Below the pieces are notes generated by a model. It saw only the letters and a list, made by a program, of their open reading frames with translations. It ran no database searches and was not told where the DNA came from. Shown here piece after piece: positions 27,151 to 35,852 of a stretch of DNA of 38,924 bases (position 1 is its first letter; the number at the start of each line of letters is the position of its first letter). The stretch spans positions 1 to 38,924 of the forward strand of contig MELA01000132.1 of the NCBI GenBank assembly GCA_001767495.1, read 5' to 3'. The position numbers and the translations under genes are program-made. The DNA comes from Acidobacteria bacterium RIFCSPLOWO2_12_FULL_65_11 (GTDB lineage Bacteria; Acidobacteriota; Vicinamibacteria; Vicinamibacterales; CAVVIG01).

Positions 27151-28228
27151 TTCCTGACGTCGGAATCGGATGGACGACGTGCCGTCCGATCCTGCCCGTT
27201 GAATCGCGGAGGACCTGAAAGAAGCACTCGATGAGGTCGGCGCGCCGCCGTCCGCGCTGCACGTCGTCGCGGAGATGGTCGCGTGCAGTGTCGACAGAAA
27301 GCGCGGGACGGTACAGCCGGTCGGTGGTCAACGCATCGAAGACATCCACGATGCCGACGATCTGAGCCAGCAGAGGGACGGCGTCGCCCCTCAGGCCGTC
27401 CGGATAGCCGCTCCCGTCCAGACACTCGTGATGGTGGCGGATGATCGACCGGGCCTTCTTGAGCGAGAGTAGCCCGGCACACAGATCGTCGCCGACGATT
27501 GTGTGCCGCTTCATCACGTCGTATTCGGCCGCCGTGAGCGGGCCGGGCTTGAGGAGAATCGCGTCGGGCACGCCGATCTTGCCCAAATCGTGGAGGAAGC
27601 CGCCGCGACGCAGCGCGCGCAGGTCGTCGCCGGTCAGGCCCAGACGCTCGCCGACGGCGGCGCCGTACGCCGCCAGGCGCTCGCAATGGCCCTTGGTGTA
27701 CGGATCCCGGGCCTCGATGGTCACGGCGAGCGCCGTCATCACGACCTCGATCGATTCGAGGTTGTCGGTGTCCTTCTTCAGTTTGACAAGCGCGCGCACG
27801 CGTGCCAGCAACTCGTCGGCCGCGATCGGCTTGCCAAGCACATCGTCGGCGCCGACGTTGGCGGCCTGGGTGAGCAGGTCAGGATCCTTCTGGGCGGTGA
27901 CCAGCACGACCGGCGTGAATCGCGTGCCGATGTCACTCTTCAGGCGCCGGCAGACTTCGAGTCCGCTCAGGCCGGGCATCGAGACGTCAAGCAGGACGAC
28001 GTCTGGGCCTTCGCGGTTGACCGCCCGCAGGCCCGCGTGGCCGTCTGGCGCGCTCGACACGGCGTAGCCCTGCCGTGTGAGCAAACGGCTCAGGATGTCC
28101 ACGATGGCTGGCTGGTCGTCGATGACGAGCACCTTCGCCTTCGCGGGGACCAAACCGACGTTTCGCAGTCGCGCTGTTCGGTCTGTCGGGACGAGTGACA
28201 ACGGCTCTGACAGGCTGCAGGGAACCAA
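27140..28228 (-). CDS. Response regulator with HD-GYP domain (putative c-di-GMP phosphodiesterase)
   Basis: KVLVIDDQPAIVDILSRLL...VVLLDVSMPGLSGLEV receiver; GGFLHDLGKIGVPDAIL, RHHHECLDGSGYPDGLRGDAVPLLAQIVGIVDVFDALTTDRLYRPA. Start uncertain. Confidence 0.93.
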   Translation of the reverse strand: MVPCSLSEPLSLVPTDRTARLRNVGLVPAKAKVLVIDDQPAIVDILSRLLTRQGYAVSSAPDGHAGLRAVNREGPDVVLLDVSMPGLSGLEVCRRLKSDIGTRFTPVVLVTAQKDPDLLTQAANVGADDVLGKPIAADELLARVRALVKLKKDTDNLESIEVVMTALAVTIEARDPYTKGHCERLAAYGAAVGERLGLTGDDLRALRRGGFLHDLGKIGVPDAILLKPGPLTAAEYDVMKRHTIVGDDLCAGLLSLKKARSIIRHHHECLDGSGYPDGLRGDAVPLLAQIVGIVDVFDALTTDRLYRPALSVDTARDHLRDDVQRGRRRADLIECFFQVLRDSTGRIGRHVVHPIPTSGRSG

Positions 28229-28530
28229 GAGATACCTCGATAAGGCGGTTGCCTACGCGGTAATGTCTGCCTGTATGCGGACTTTCTCAAGTCCAACTGA
28301 GCTACGACATTACGAAACGCCTCACATTCAGCACGAACCGTACCCGGCACAAGACAGCGGAATCGCCAGCCTGTTCAACAGATTCCGCGACCGTCCTGGC
28401 GCAGGCAGAGTGCGCTGTGCGGTTCAAACGCGCACAGTCCGCACGCTGTGCCCGCACGCTGCACGCCGGCAGACAGGATTGGTCAGCCTGTTTCAAAACC
28501 GTCGCGATCGCCTGCATTGGCGGCTTCATC

Positions 28531-28555
28531 TGTGGGGTCCGCCTTCAGGCGGACC
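28531..28555 (+). repeat. REP-like copy (GCC stem) upstream of GGDEF gene
   Basis: tgtggggtccgccttcaggcggacc. Confidence 0.85.
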
Positions 28556-28603
28556 TTGAGACCGCGGGATCTGGCACAAGACTCGCAGGAGCTCGGCCGC
28601 ATC

Positions 28604-29905
28604 ATGCGTCTGATCTCGCGGACCGACACGCCCCTCGCAGCCGGCCTCGTCGTTGGCGCGCTCGTCCTGTTTCACCAGCCCCTGCGGTTCGTGCTCGACT
28701 GGGCGCGGAACATTGAAGGCGACTACCACCTCGATCTGGTGCCGGCGCTGGTGATCCTGACCGCCATGTTCGCGTTTCATGAGCTTCGCAAGCGCCGGCA
28801 GAGCCAGGCAGAAACGATGACGGCCGCCGCCCAAGCGCAGCAGCATCTCGCCAGGACGAAAGAGCTCGAGGCGCTCGTCGCATTCGGACGGACGCTCGCG
28901 AGCGCGCTCGATATGCAGGGCCTGCAGTACGCCGTGTCGAAGTGTCTCCCGGGGTTTACCGGCGAGCGCGGCATGTGGGTGCTCGTCACACGGCAGGGCG
29001 AGTGGAACGTGCTCGCGATCGATCCGGTCACCGAACAAGAGCTGTCGCGCGAGGATCTGGAGCGGACGGCGTCGATCGCGCTTCTGGCGCGCAAGGCCGA
29101 GGAGAACGCTCACGGCGAAGGGACGGTGGTCGAGTCCTCACTGTGCTTCCCCCTGGTCGTCGGGACCACTGTGGTCGGCGTGATGGGCGTGCGGCAGTCG
29201 CCGGCCGGCAGTCAGCAGTCGGCCGTCGGCAGTCGGCCGTCGGAGGTGGCGCTTGATGGGGCGGCGCGACGCGCGCTGGGCGTGGCCGCGTCCCTGCTGA
29301 GCATCGCCGTCCGCAACACGGCGCTGCTCGTCGAGATCCGGGACGTCAGCGTGCACGACCCGCTGACCGGCTGCCTGAACCGCAAGCCGGGCCTCGAGGT
29401 GCTCGACGCGGAGCTTCGGCGGGCCAGACGATCCGGCCAGCCGTTGTCCGTCCTGATGCTCGACGTCGACGAGTTCAAGCAGATCAACGATCGATACGGT
29501 CACCTCTGCGGCGACCTGGTGCTAGGCACCATCGGCCGGCGCCTGGTGCAAACCCTTCGGGGCAGCGACGTCAAGTGCCGCTACGGAGGCGACGAGTTCA
29601 TCCTGATTTGTCCCGACACGCCGCTTCAGGGCGCGCAGCAGGTGGCCAACGGCATCCGCAAGGAGATCATGGCTCACCCGATCGAGCACAACGGCCAGAC
29701 GCTGTCGGCGACCGTCAGCATCGGCATCGCGTCGGCCGAGGCCGGAGAGACCGATGCGAAGACGATCATCCATCGAGCCGACAAGGCGCTCTATTGCGCC
29801 AAGAAGGCCGGGCGAAACCGCTCGATCGTCGCCTCGGGGCCCAACGGTGATATCGGGCCCGCCCCGCCAATCTACCTCGCTCACGATCTAGAACTGACGG
29901 CTTAG
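28604..29905 (+). CDS. Membrane-associated GAF-like + GGDEF diguanylate cyclase
   Basis: HDPLTGCLNRKPGLEVLDAEL...LMLDVDEFKQINDRYGHLCGDLVL...CRYGGDEFILICPDT...ADKALYCAKKAGRN. Met at 28604 follows the repeat-derived ORF extension. Confidence 0.93.
   Translation: MRLISRTDTPLAAGLVVGALVLFHQPLRFVLDWARNIEGDYHLDLVPALVILTAMFAFHELRKRRQSQAETMTAAAQAQQHLARTKELEALVAFGRTLASALDMQGLQYAVSKCLPGFTGERGMWVLVTRQGEWNVLAIDPVTEQELSREDLERTASIALLARKAEENAHGEGTVVESSLCFPLVVGTTVVGVMGVRQSPAGSQQSAVGSRPSEVALDGAARRALGVAASLLSIAVRNTALLVEIRDVSVHDPLTGCLNRKPGLEVLDAELRRARRSGQPLSVLMLDVDEFKQINDRYGHLCGDLVLGTIGRRLVQTLRGSDVKCRYGGDEFILICPDTPLQGAQQVANGIRKEIMAHPIEHNGQTLSATVSIGIASAEAGETDAKTIIHRADKALYCAKKAGRNRSIVASGPNGDIGPAPPIYLAHDLELTA
29192..29243 (+). 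repeat. In-frame short tandem repeat (CAGTCGGCCGTCGG-type) inside GGDEF protein
   Basis: gcggcagtcgccggccggcagtcagcagtcggccgtcggcagtcggccgtcgg encoding RQSPAGSQQSAVGSRPS. Confidence 0.75.
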
Positions 29906-29953
29906 GAGTTCCTAACGGGCTCATGGCTCAAGGCTCATGGGTGTAGCCGTGAC

Positions 29954-30023
29954 GTCCGGCTCAAGCCGGACACTACGACAGACTCGGCAGCCCACAGATG
30001 TAGTGTCCGGCTTCAGCCGGACC
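29954..30023. repeat. Inverted REP doublet: 29954-29976(-), 30000-30023(+)
   Basis: gtccggctcaagccggacactac ... gtagtgtccggcttcagccggacc; between convergent GGDEF and SSS genes. Confidence 0.9.
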
Positions 30024-30024
30024 C

Positions 30025-31650
30025 TCAAAAGTACTTCGACAGCGTCTTGTGGCTCGGGCGCGCCGAGGCGGTCAGTCGCGACACGACCACCATCAAGAGC
30101 GCCGAGACGAGCGTCATGGGCACCACGGGCAGAAAGCCCAGCACCAGCGTCCCGACTGCCGCGCGCGTGACGATATCAACGCTTCCCACCGAGAGGATGG
30201 AAACCGCGGCGGCGCCGGCCGGCGGCGCGGGCACCACCGCCTGCAGCACCGCGACGGCCGCGACGGCGGCGGCCGTCCAGACCGTCGTCGCCAGCGCGCC
30301 CCACCTGGTGCTGCCTTTCCAGAAGAGCGCGGCGACGAGCAGCGGGACGAGCGCCGAGTAGCCGGCAAAGGCATATTGGGTCGCGAGATCGAAGATGGAC
30401 TGGGGCGCGAGGAGCGCGATGAGGTAGGCGACGCAGGTAAGCACGATGACAAAGATCCGGCCCGTGTGGACCTGTACCGCCTCGCCAAAGCGCCGCGTGC
30501 CTTCGTAGTAGACAAACACGTCCTCGGTAAACATCGTGGAGAGCGCCAGAATCTGCGAGTCGCTCGCCATGACGGCCGCCATGACGGCCGCCCCGAGAAT
30601 CGACGCCAACCACAGCGGCGCGTAGCCTTCGACAAGCTTCAAGATCACATCGTCACCGCTGGCGGCGGCCCGCAGCTGGCTGCGCCGCTCGGGCGAGAGC
30701 GTCGAACCCTCAGCGGCCAGCGTCGCACGCGCTTCGATCTTGGTCTGGATGGTCGGTACGTCGGTGGCGGCGTTGGAGACGACGCCAAGAAACACCGACG
30801 GCAGCCAGATGGCGAGCATGCAGATCGGGTACAGCACGACGGTCTTCCTGAAGTGCGCCAGCCGTTTTGCGGTCAGACAGAAGATGCCGATGTGCGGAAA
30901 GGCAATCGAAGAAAGGGGAATAAACGTGTAGCTGAAAAAATACGCTGCCGACACGCGCTCCCGAGAGAGAAGCGGCGCGGTGGACGGCGACGCGAGCAGG
31001 GTGTCCATCGCCCGGCTGAATCCGCCCATGCCGGTGGCGATCGCTGAGACCGCGATGGCCCCGAAGGAGAGAAACAGGATCGTCTGGAACGTATTGACCC
31101 ACGCCGTACCGCGCATCCCGCCAAAGAACACGTAGCTCATGACCACCATCGAGACAATGGCGCCGCCCAGCCAGAAGGGCACGAGCCCGCCGCTGACCGA
31201 GGCGAGCACCGTGCCGCCGCCGATGACGGCGATGACGACGTACGGAATGAGCAGGAGCGCCTGCACGACGAAGATGACGGTCCCGATGTGCCCGCATTCC
31301 CAGCGATCGCGGAACATCTGGACCGGCGTCATGAAGCCGTGGCGCTTGCCGAGCGCCCACATCTTGGTGCCCATGAAGAAGAGGCAGACCGGGATGACGA
31401 GCGCGGAGGAAGACGCCATCAGGCCGTAGGTGACGATGCCGTTGGCAAACGCGTGGCCCGACGCGCCGAGAATCGAGAACGCCGTCATGTTGGCGCCGAA
31501 CAGCGACAGCAGGAACACCGCGGGACCGAGCGATCGACCGGCGAGAAAGTAGTCTTCCGCGTCCGATCGTCGCGCGGCGCGGCGGCTCGCGAAGATGCCG
31601 ATGTAGAGCACGACGGCGAAGTATCCGAAGATGACGGCCGCCGGGATCAT
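30025..31650 (-). CDS. Sodium:solute symporter (SSS) family transporter
   Basis: [68 protein letters not shown]... Confidence 0.93.
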   Translation of the reverse strand: MIPAAVIFGYFAVVLYIGIFASRRAARRSDAEDYFLAGRSLGPAVFLLSLFGANMTAFSILGASGHAFANGIVTYGLMASSSALVIPVCLFFMGTKMWALGKRHGFMTPVQMFRDRWECGHIGTVIFVVQALLLIPYVVIAVIGGGTVLASVSGGLVPFWLGGAIVSMVVMSYVFFGGMRGTAWVNTFQTILFLSFGAIAVSAIATGMGGFSRAMDTLLASPSTAPLLSRERVSAAYFFSYTFIPLSSIAFPHIGIFCLTAKRLAHFRKTVVLYPICMLAIWLPSVFLGVVSNAATDVPTIQTKIEARATLAAEGSTLSPERRSQLRAAASGDDVILKLVEGYAPLWLASILGAAVMAAVMASDSQILALSTMFTEDVFVYYEGTRRFGEAVQVHTGRIFVIVLTCVAYLIALLAPQSIFDLATQYAFAGYSALVPLLVAALFWKGSTRWGALATTVWTAAAVAAVAVLQAVVPAPPAGAAAVSILSVGSVDIVTRAAVGTLVLGFLPVVPMTLVSALLMVVVSRLTASARPSHKTLSKYF

Positions 31651-31859
31651 TGATGCGCCCGGTCCTCGAGGTGCGACGGCCAGTGCCACCGCACGAGCAG
31701 CCACAGCACGACGCTAGTGGCGAGCGTGTAGGCCGCCTGATAGAAAAGCCCGATGGGCAGGAATCCGAAGACGAGCGGGCGCACGTCGCGCCAGAACCAG
31801 AAGTCCTGATGCAGCACGTAGAGCACGAGGACCAGCACGACGCTGAGCGCGGGCGCCAT
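31647..31859 (-). CDS. DUF3311-like small membrane protein
   Basis: 70 aa, two TMs, overlaps start of the SSS gene by 4 nt: the common DUF3311-SSS arrangement. Confidence 0.8.
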   Translation of the reverse strand: MAPALSVVLVLVLYVLHQDFWFWRDVRPLVFGFLPIGLFYQAAYTLATSVVLWLLVRWHWPSHLEDRAHQ

Positions 31860-31879
31860 GGGCGCTATACTACGACATC

Positions 31880-32998
31880 ATGCGTGGGTCTCCAGCGGAT
31901 CGGGCCGGCGTGGCGGCCGATGTCACAATTGAACATGCCCGCGAGACGCTCGACCGATGGGTGCGAGAAGTGGTTGACTGGCACTTCAACCCGGAGTCCG
32001 GCTGTCCCTTCTGGTTGGATGTTGTGAAGAAGGCGGGCTGGGATCCCCGCCGCGAGATCAAGAGCTTCGCGGACCTCGGACGCTTTGGTTCCTTCGAGGA
32101 CGAATGGCTGCGCGGCGGACCGGTCCAGCGCTGGATCCCGAAAGGCCTGGCCGGCAAGCCGGTCTTCGTCTTCGAGACCGGCGGCACGACCGGCACGCCG
32201 AAGACGCGCGTCGCGATGGAAGACTTCCGCATCGACTACGAGCTCTTCAGCGCGACACTCGCCGACGAGTACTTCCCGAAGGGCGCCAACTGGCTGATGC
32301 TCGGGCCCTCGGGTCCGCGACGGCTGCGCCTGGCGGTCGAGCACCTCGCGCAGTATCGCGGCGGCATCAGCTTCTGCGTCGATCTCGACCCGCGCTGGGT
32401 CATCAAGCTCATCAAGAAAGGCTGGATGGAGCACCTGCAGGCCTATAAGGACCACGTCATCGACCAGGCCGTGACGATTCTCGAGGCCGGGCACGACATC
32501 CGCTGCCTCTTTACGACGCCCAAGCTGCTCGAAGCGCTCGCGCTAAGGCTCGAATCGAAGGGAACGACGATCAGAAAAGCCGGCGTCACAGGGATTTTCT
32601 CTGGCGGCACGGAGTTTACGCCGCAGTGGAACCGCTTCGCCCACGAGGAGCTGCTCGACGGCGCCTATATGACGCCGACCTACGGCAACACGTTGATGGG
32701 TCTGGCGGCAAGCGCACCGACCGGGCCGCACAACAACTACAAAATCGCCTACTACGCACCCCAACCGCGGGCGGTCATCGAGGTGGTGGATTTTGACAAG
32801 CCGGACCAGCTCGTCGAGTACGGACAGACCGGACGCGTGAAGTTGACGACGCTCACGAAGGAATTCTTCATGCCGGGCTTCCTCGAGCGCGACGAAGGCG
32901 AGCGCGAGCCGGCCTGCGATCGCTATCGGTGGGACGGCATCAGCGGCGTCCGGCCGTACCGAGGCTTCGCCGCGACCACGACCGTTGGAGTGTATTAG
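31880..32998 (+). CDS. LuxE/PaaK-like acyl-adenylating enzyme (acyl-protein synthetase-like)
   Basis: FVFETGGTTGTPKTRVAMEDF AMP-binding signature; GVTGIFSGGTEFTP; YMTPTYGNTLMG; 372 aa. Confidence 0.75.
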   Translation: MRGSPADRAGVAADVTIEHARETLDRWVREVVDWHFNPESGCPFWLDVVKKAGWDPRREIKSFADLGRFGSFEDEWLRGGPVQRWIPKGLAGKPVFVFETGGTTGTPKTRVAMEDFRIDYELFSATLADEYFPKGANWLMLGPSGPRRLRLAVEHLAQYRGGISFCVDLDPRWVIKLIKKGWMEHLQAYKDHVIDQAVTILEAGHDIRCLFTTPKLLEALALRLESKGTTIRKAGVTGIFSGGTEFTPQWNRFAHEELLDGAYMTPTYGNTLMGLAASAPTGPHNNYKIAYYAPQPRAVIEVVDFDKPDQLVEYGQTGRVKLTTLTKEFFMPGFLERDEGEREPACDRYRWDGISGVRPYRGFAATTTVGVY

Positions 32999-34422
32999 TG
33001 CTTCATATTCCTATTCTTCGCTGGGGCCAGCCGTATACGAGCATCGACGTCGATGAGGTCAAGCACTTCGCGACCGGCGAGCCGATTGCCACAGTCAGCC
33101 GTGCCAATGGCGGCCTGATTCAGCGCGACATGCGCAAGGCGTCGCGCGCGCGCGAGGCCCTACGCGAGATCCCGATCGACGACCTGATCGCGCGCGTGGG
33201 CGCGGCCGGCGAGCTCTACATGAACGGCGAGCTGCCGATGGGTGATGGCACGCAGACGCCTGAGGAATTCGTGCGCGCGCAGTCGGCCACCACAGGCCTG
33301 CCCGAGACGATGTGCCGTGCGAACATGAAGAAGAACGCGTTCGTGCTGGGCAAGATGCGCGACATCCTCACGTCGCTGACCCGAGGGCTCGCCTTCGACG
33401 TGTTGTCGCGCGGCCACGGCGAGGAGCGCGGCGTGCCGATCAGCTATCAGGCGCAGAGTCCCGTCGTCGGGCTCGTGCTCCCGTCGAACTCGCCCGGCGT
33501 CCACACCTTGTGGCTGCCGATCGTCCCGTTACAGGTCGGTCTGGTGCTCAAGCCGGGCCCGCAGGAACCATGGACGCCGTACCGGATGACGGAGGCGTTT
33601 TTCAAAGCCGGCATCCCGCGCGAGGCGATCTCGGTGTATCCGGGCGAGGGTGACGTCGGCGCGGCCGTGCTCGACAGTTGCGGTAGGAACCTGATTTTCG
33701 GCGGCACGCCGACCGTCGATCGCTATCGCGGGAATCCCAGGGTTCAGGCCCACGGTCCTGGCTTCTCGAAGATTCTCCTCGGCGACGACCAGGTCGACCG
33801 CTGGGAGCAGTTTCTCGATGTGATGGTCGACAGCGTGTTCCTCAACAGCGGGCGCAGCTGCATCAATTGCTCGGGCATCTGGGCGAGCCGCCACACCCGC
33901 GAGATCGCCGAGGCGCTGGCGCGCCGGCTGGGCAGCGTCCGGCCGCTCCCGCACGATCATCCCGACGCGAGCCTGGCGGCATTCACGGTGCCGGGCGTGG
34001 CCGACGCGGTCTCGCAGTCGATCGACGCCGATCTGCAGGCGCCCGGCGTGGCCGACGTCACCGCCAAGTACCGCGAAGGCTCGCGCGTGGTCAAAGAGGG
34101 GAGAGCCGACTATCTGCTGCCGACCGTCGTGCACTGCGAGTCGGTGGCGGCCGCCATTGCGAAGAAGGAATACATGTTCCCCTTTGTGACCGTCGTCGAG
34201 TGTCCCGAGGCCAAGATGGTCGACGCCATCGGGCCAACACTTGTGTGCAGCGCGATTACCTGCAAGAGGGAACTCAAGCGACGCCTGCTCGACGCCGTCC
34301 ACATCGACCGGCTCAACCTCGGTCCGGTTCCGACCGTCCAGCTCAACTGGCTGCAGCCGCACGAAGGCAACCTCATCGAGTTCCTCTTCCGTCCGCGCGC
34401 CTTTCAGTCCGCGGATCTGTAG
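32998..34422 (+). CDS. Aldehyde dehydrogenase superfamily / LuxC-like acyl-CoA reductase
   Basis: PVVGLVLPSNSPGVHTLWLPIVPLQVGLVLKPGPQEPWTPYRMTEAFFKAG; SVFLNSGRSCINCSGIWASRH (catalytic Cys region). GTG start overlaps upstream TAG (TAGTG). Confidence 0.8.
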   Translation: MLHIPILRWGQPYTSIDVDEVKHFATGEPIATVSRANGGLIQRDMRKASRAREALREIPIDDLIARVGAAGELYMNGELPMGDGTQTPEEFVRAQSATTGLPETMCRANMKKNAFVLGKMRDILTSLTRGLAFDVLSRGHGEERGVPISYQAQSPVVGLVLPSNSPGVHTLWLPIVPLQVGLVLKPGPQEPWTPYRMTEAFFKAGIPREAISVYPGEGDVGAAVLDSCGRNLIFGGTPTVDRYRGNPRVQAHGPGFSKILLGDDQVDRWEQFLDVMVDSVFLNSGRSCINCSGIWASRHTREIAEALARRLGSVRPLPHDHPDASLAAFTVPGVADAVSQSIDADLQAPGVADVTAKYREGSRVVKEGRADYLLPTVVHCESVAAAIAKKEYMFPFVTVVECPEAKMVDAIGPTLVCSAITCKRELKRRLLDAVHIDRLNLGPVPTVQLNWLQPHEGNLIEFLFRPRAFQSADL

Positions 34423-34459
34423 GTGCTTTGGTGCGTAGGTTCTTCGGTGCTTGGGTGCC

Positions 34460-35818
34460 ATGAAAATCCTCTCGATTACAGCTGGGGCGGCTGGCATGTA
34501 CTGCGGCAGCTGCGGGCGCGACAACGCACTTGCCGTTGAGTTGATGGCGCGCGGCCACGACGTGACGCTGCTGCCGCTCTACACGCCGACGACGACCGAC
34601 GAAGAGAACGTCAGCAGAAACCAGGTGCTCTTCGGCGGGATCAGCATCTATCTCGAGCAGTATCTGGCTCTGTTCCGGCACACGCCGCGGTTCCTCGATC
34701 GGCTCTGGGACTCGCCGCGCGTGATCGGGGCGCTCGCGAGTCGATCGCTCTCGACCGATCCGAAGCTTCTCGGCGACATGACGATCTCGATGCTCGAGGG
34801 CGATCGCGGCGTGCTGCGCAAGGAATTCGTCAAGCTGAGCGAGTGGCTCGCCGACGAGCCCGTGCCCGACCTCGTCAACCTGCCGAACTCGCTGCTGATC
34901 GGGCTCGCCAGGCCGCTGCGAGAGATCCTGAAGCGCCCGATCTGCTGCACGCTGCAGGGCGAGGATCTGTTTCTCGAGGGCCTCATCGAGCCGTACCGCA
35001 CGCGAGCGATCGAGCTGATTCGCCGTCAGGTTCGGGACGCGGACTGTTTTCTCTCGGTCAGCGACTACTATGTGCCGGTGATGTCGCGACTGCTAGGCAT
35101 CCCGCCCGGCCGTATGGCGGTTGTTCCCCTCGGTATCAACCTGTCCGGCTACGAGCCGAGAACCGCGCGCCGATCGGAGGCCCAAACACCCGGGCGCGCT
35201 GAAGACGACGAATTTCGCGTCGGGTACTTCGCGCGTATCGCGCCCGAAAAAGGCCTGCACGTGCTGGCCGCTGCCTACGAGCGGTTCCGTGGCCGCACGG
35301 GCGGCGCGCGCGTGAGGCTCGAAGTGGCGGGATACATGTCGCACGCGCATGCGGCGTATCTTGAAAGTGTGCGGACTGCGCTCGACAAGGCCGGACTGGC
35401 CGGCGAGTTCGCGTATCGAGGCGCCGTCGATCGGCGCGGCAAGCTGGCGTTCCTTCGGTCGCTCGACGTGCTGTCGGTGCCGGCGACCTACGACGAGCCC
35501 AAGGGCGTGTTTCTCCTCGAGGCGATGGCGAGCGGCGTCCCCGTCGTGCAGCCGCGCCGCGGCGCGTTCACCGAGATCGTCGAGCGGACCGGCGGCGGCA
35601 TGCTCGTCGCGCCCGACGACCCGGTGGCGCTCTCCGACGGCCTGTACTCCCTCTGGCAGGATCGCGCGCGGGCCGCGCGGCTCGGACAGGCTGGCGTTGA
35701 GGGCGTCCGCGCGCATTACACGATCGCCCGCGCCGCCGATCGTCTGCTCGAGGTTTACGAGAAGGTTCGAGGTTCAGCTGTAGTGTCCGGCTTCAGCCGG
35801 ACGTCGAAGTCCGCCTAA
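34460..35818 (+). CDS. GT4-family glycosyltransferase
   Basis: MKILSITAGAAGMYCGSCGRDNALAVELMARGHDVTLLPLYTP...FRVGYFARIAPEKGLHVLAAAYERF...VPATYDEPKGVFLLEAMASGVPVVQPRRGAFTEIVERTGGG. Confidence 0.92.
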   Translation: MKILSITAGAAGMYCGSCGRDNALAVELMARGHDVTLLPLYTPTTTDEENVSRNQVLFGGISIYLEQYLALFRHTPRFLDRLWDSPRVIGALASRSLSTDPKLLGDMTISMLEGDRGVLRKEFVKLSEWLADEPVPDLVNLPNSLLIGLARPLREILKRPICCTLQGEDLFLEGLIEPYRTRAIELIRRQVRDADCFLSVSDYYVPVMSRLLGIPPGRMAVVPLGINLSGYEPRTARRSEAQTPGRAEDDEFRVGYFARIAPEKGLHVLAAAYERFRGRTGGARVRLEVAGYMSHAHAAYLESVRTALDKAGLAGEFAYRGAVDRRGKLAFLRSLDVLSVPATYDEPKGVFLLEAMASGVPVVQPRRGAFTEIVERTGGGMLVAPDDPVALSDGLYSLWQDRARAARLGQAGVEGVRAHYTIARAADRLLEVYEKVRGSAVVSGFSRTSKSA

Positions 35819-35838
35819 AGGCGGACGCTACAGGTTAT
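35778..35838. repeat. REP doublet of mixed type: 35778-35802(+, GGC stem), 35809-35838(-, GCC stem)
   Basis: ctgtagtgtccggcttcagccggac gtcgaa gtccgcctaaaggcggacgctacaggttat. Confidence 0.92.
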
Positions 35839-35852
35839 CTAGACTGCCTGTC

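Noticed and set aside
28448-28603. N-terminal extension of the GGDEF ORF (…SVGSAFRRTLRPRD…)
   Set aside because: Contains the translated repeat and lacks coding character; Met at 28604 precedes the TM segment.
28229-28603. GEMM c-di-GMP riboswitch upstream of the GGDEF gene
   Set aside because: No match by eye to the conserved GEMM core; kept only as a candidate structured intergenic region.
31880-34422. Bioluminescence (lux) operon
   Set aside because: Only LuxE-like and LuxC/ALDH-like genes are present; no luxAB luciferase subunits in the window.
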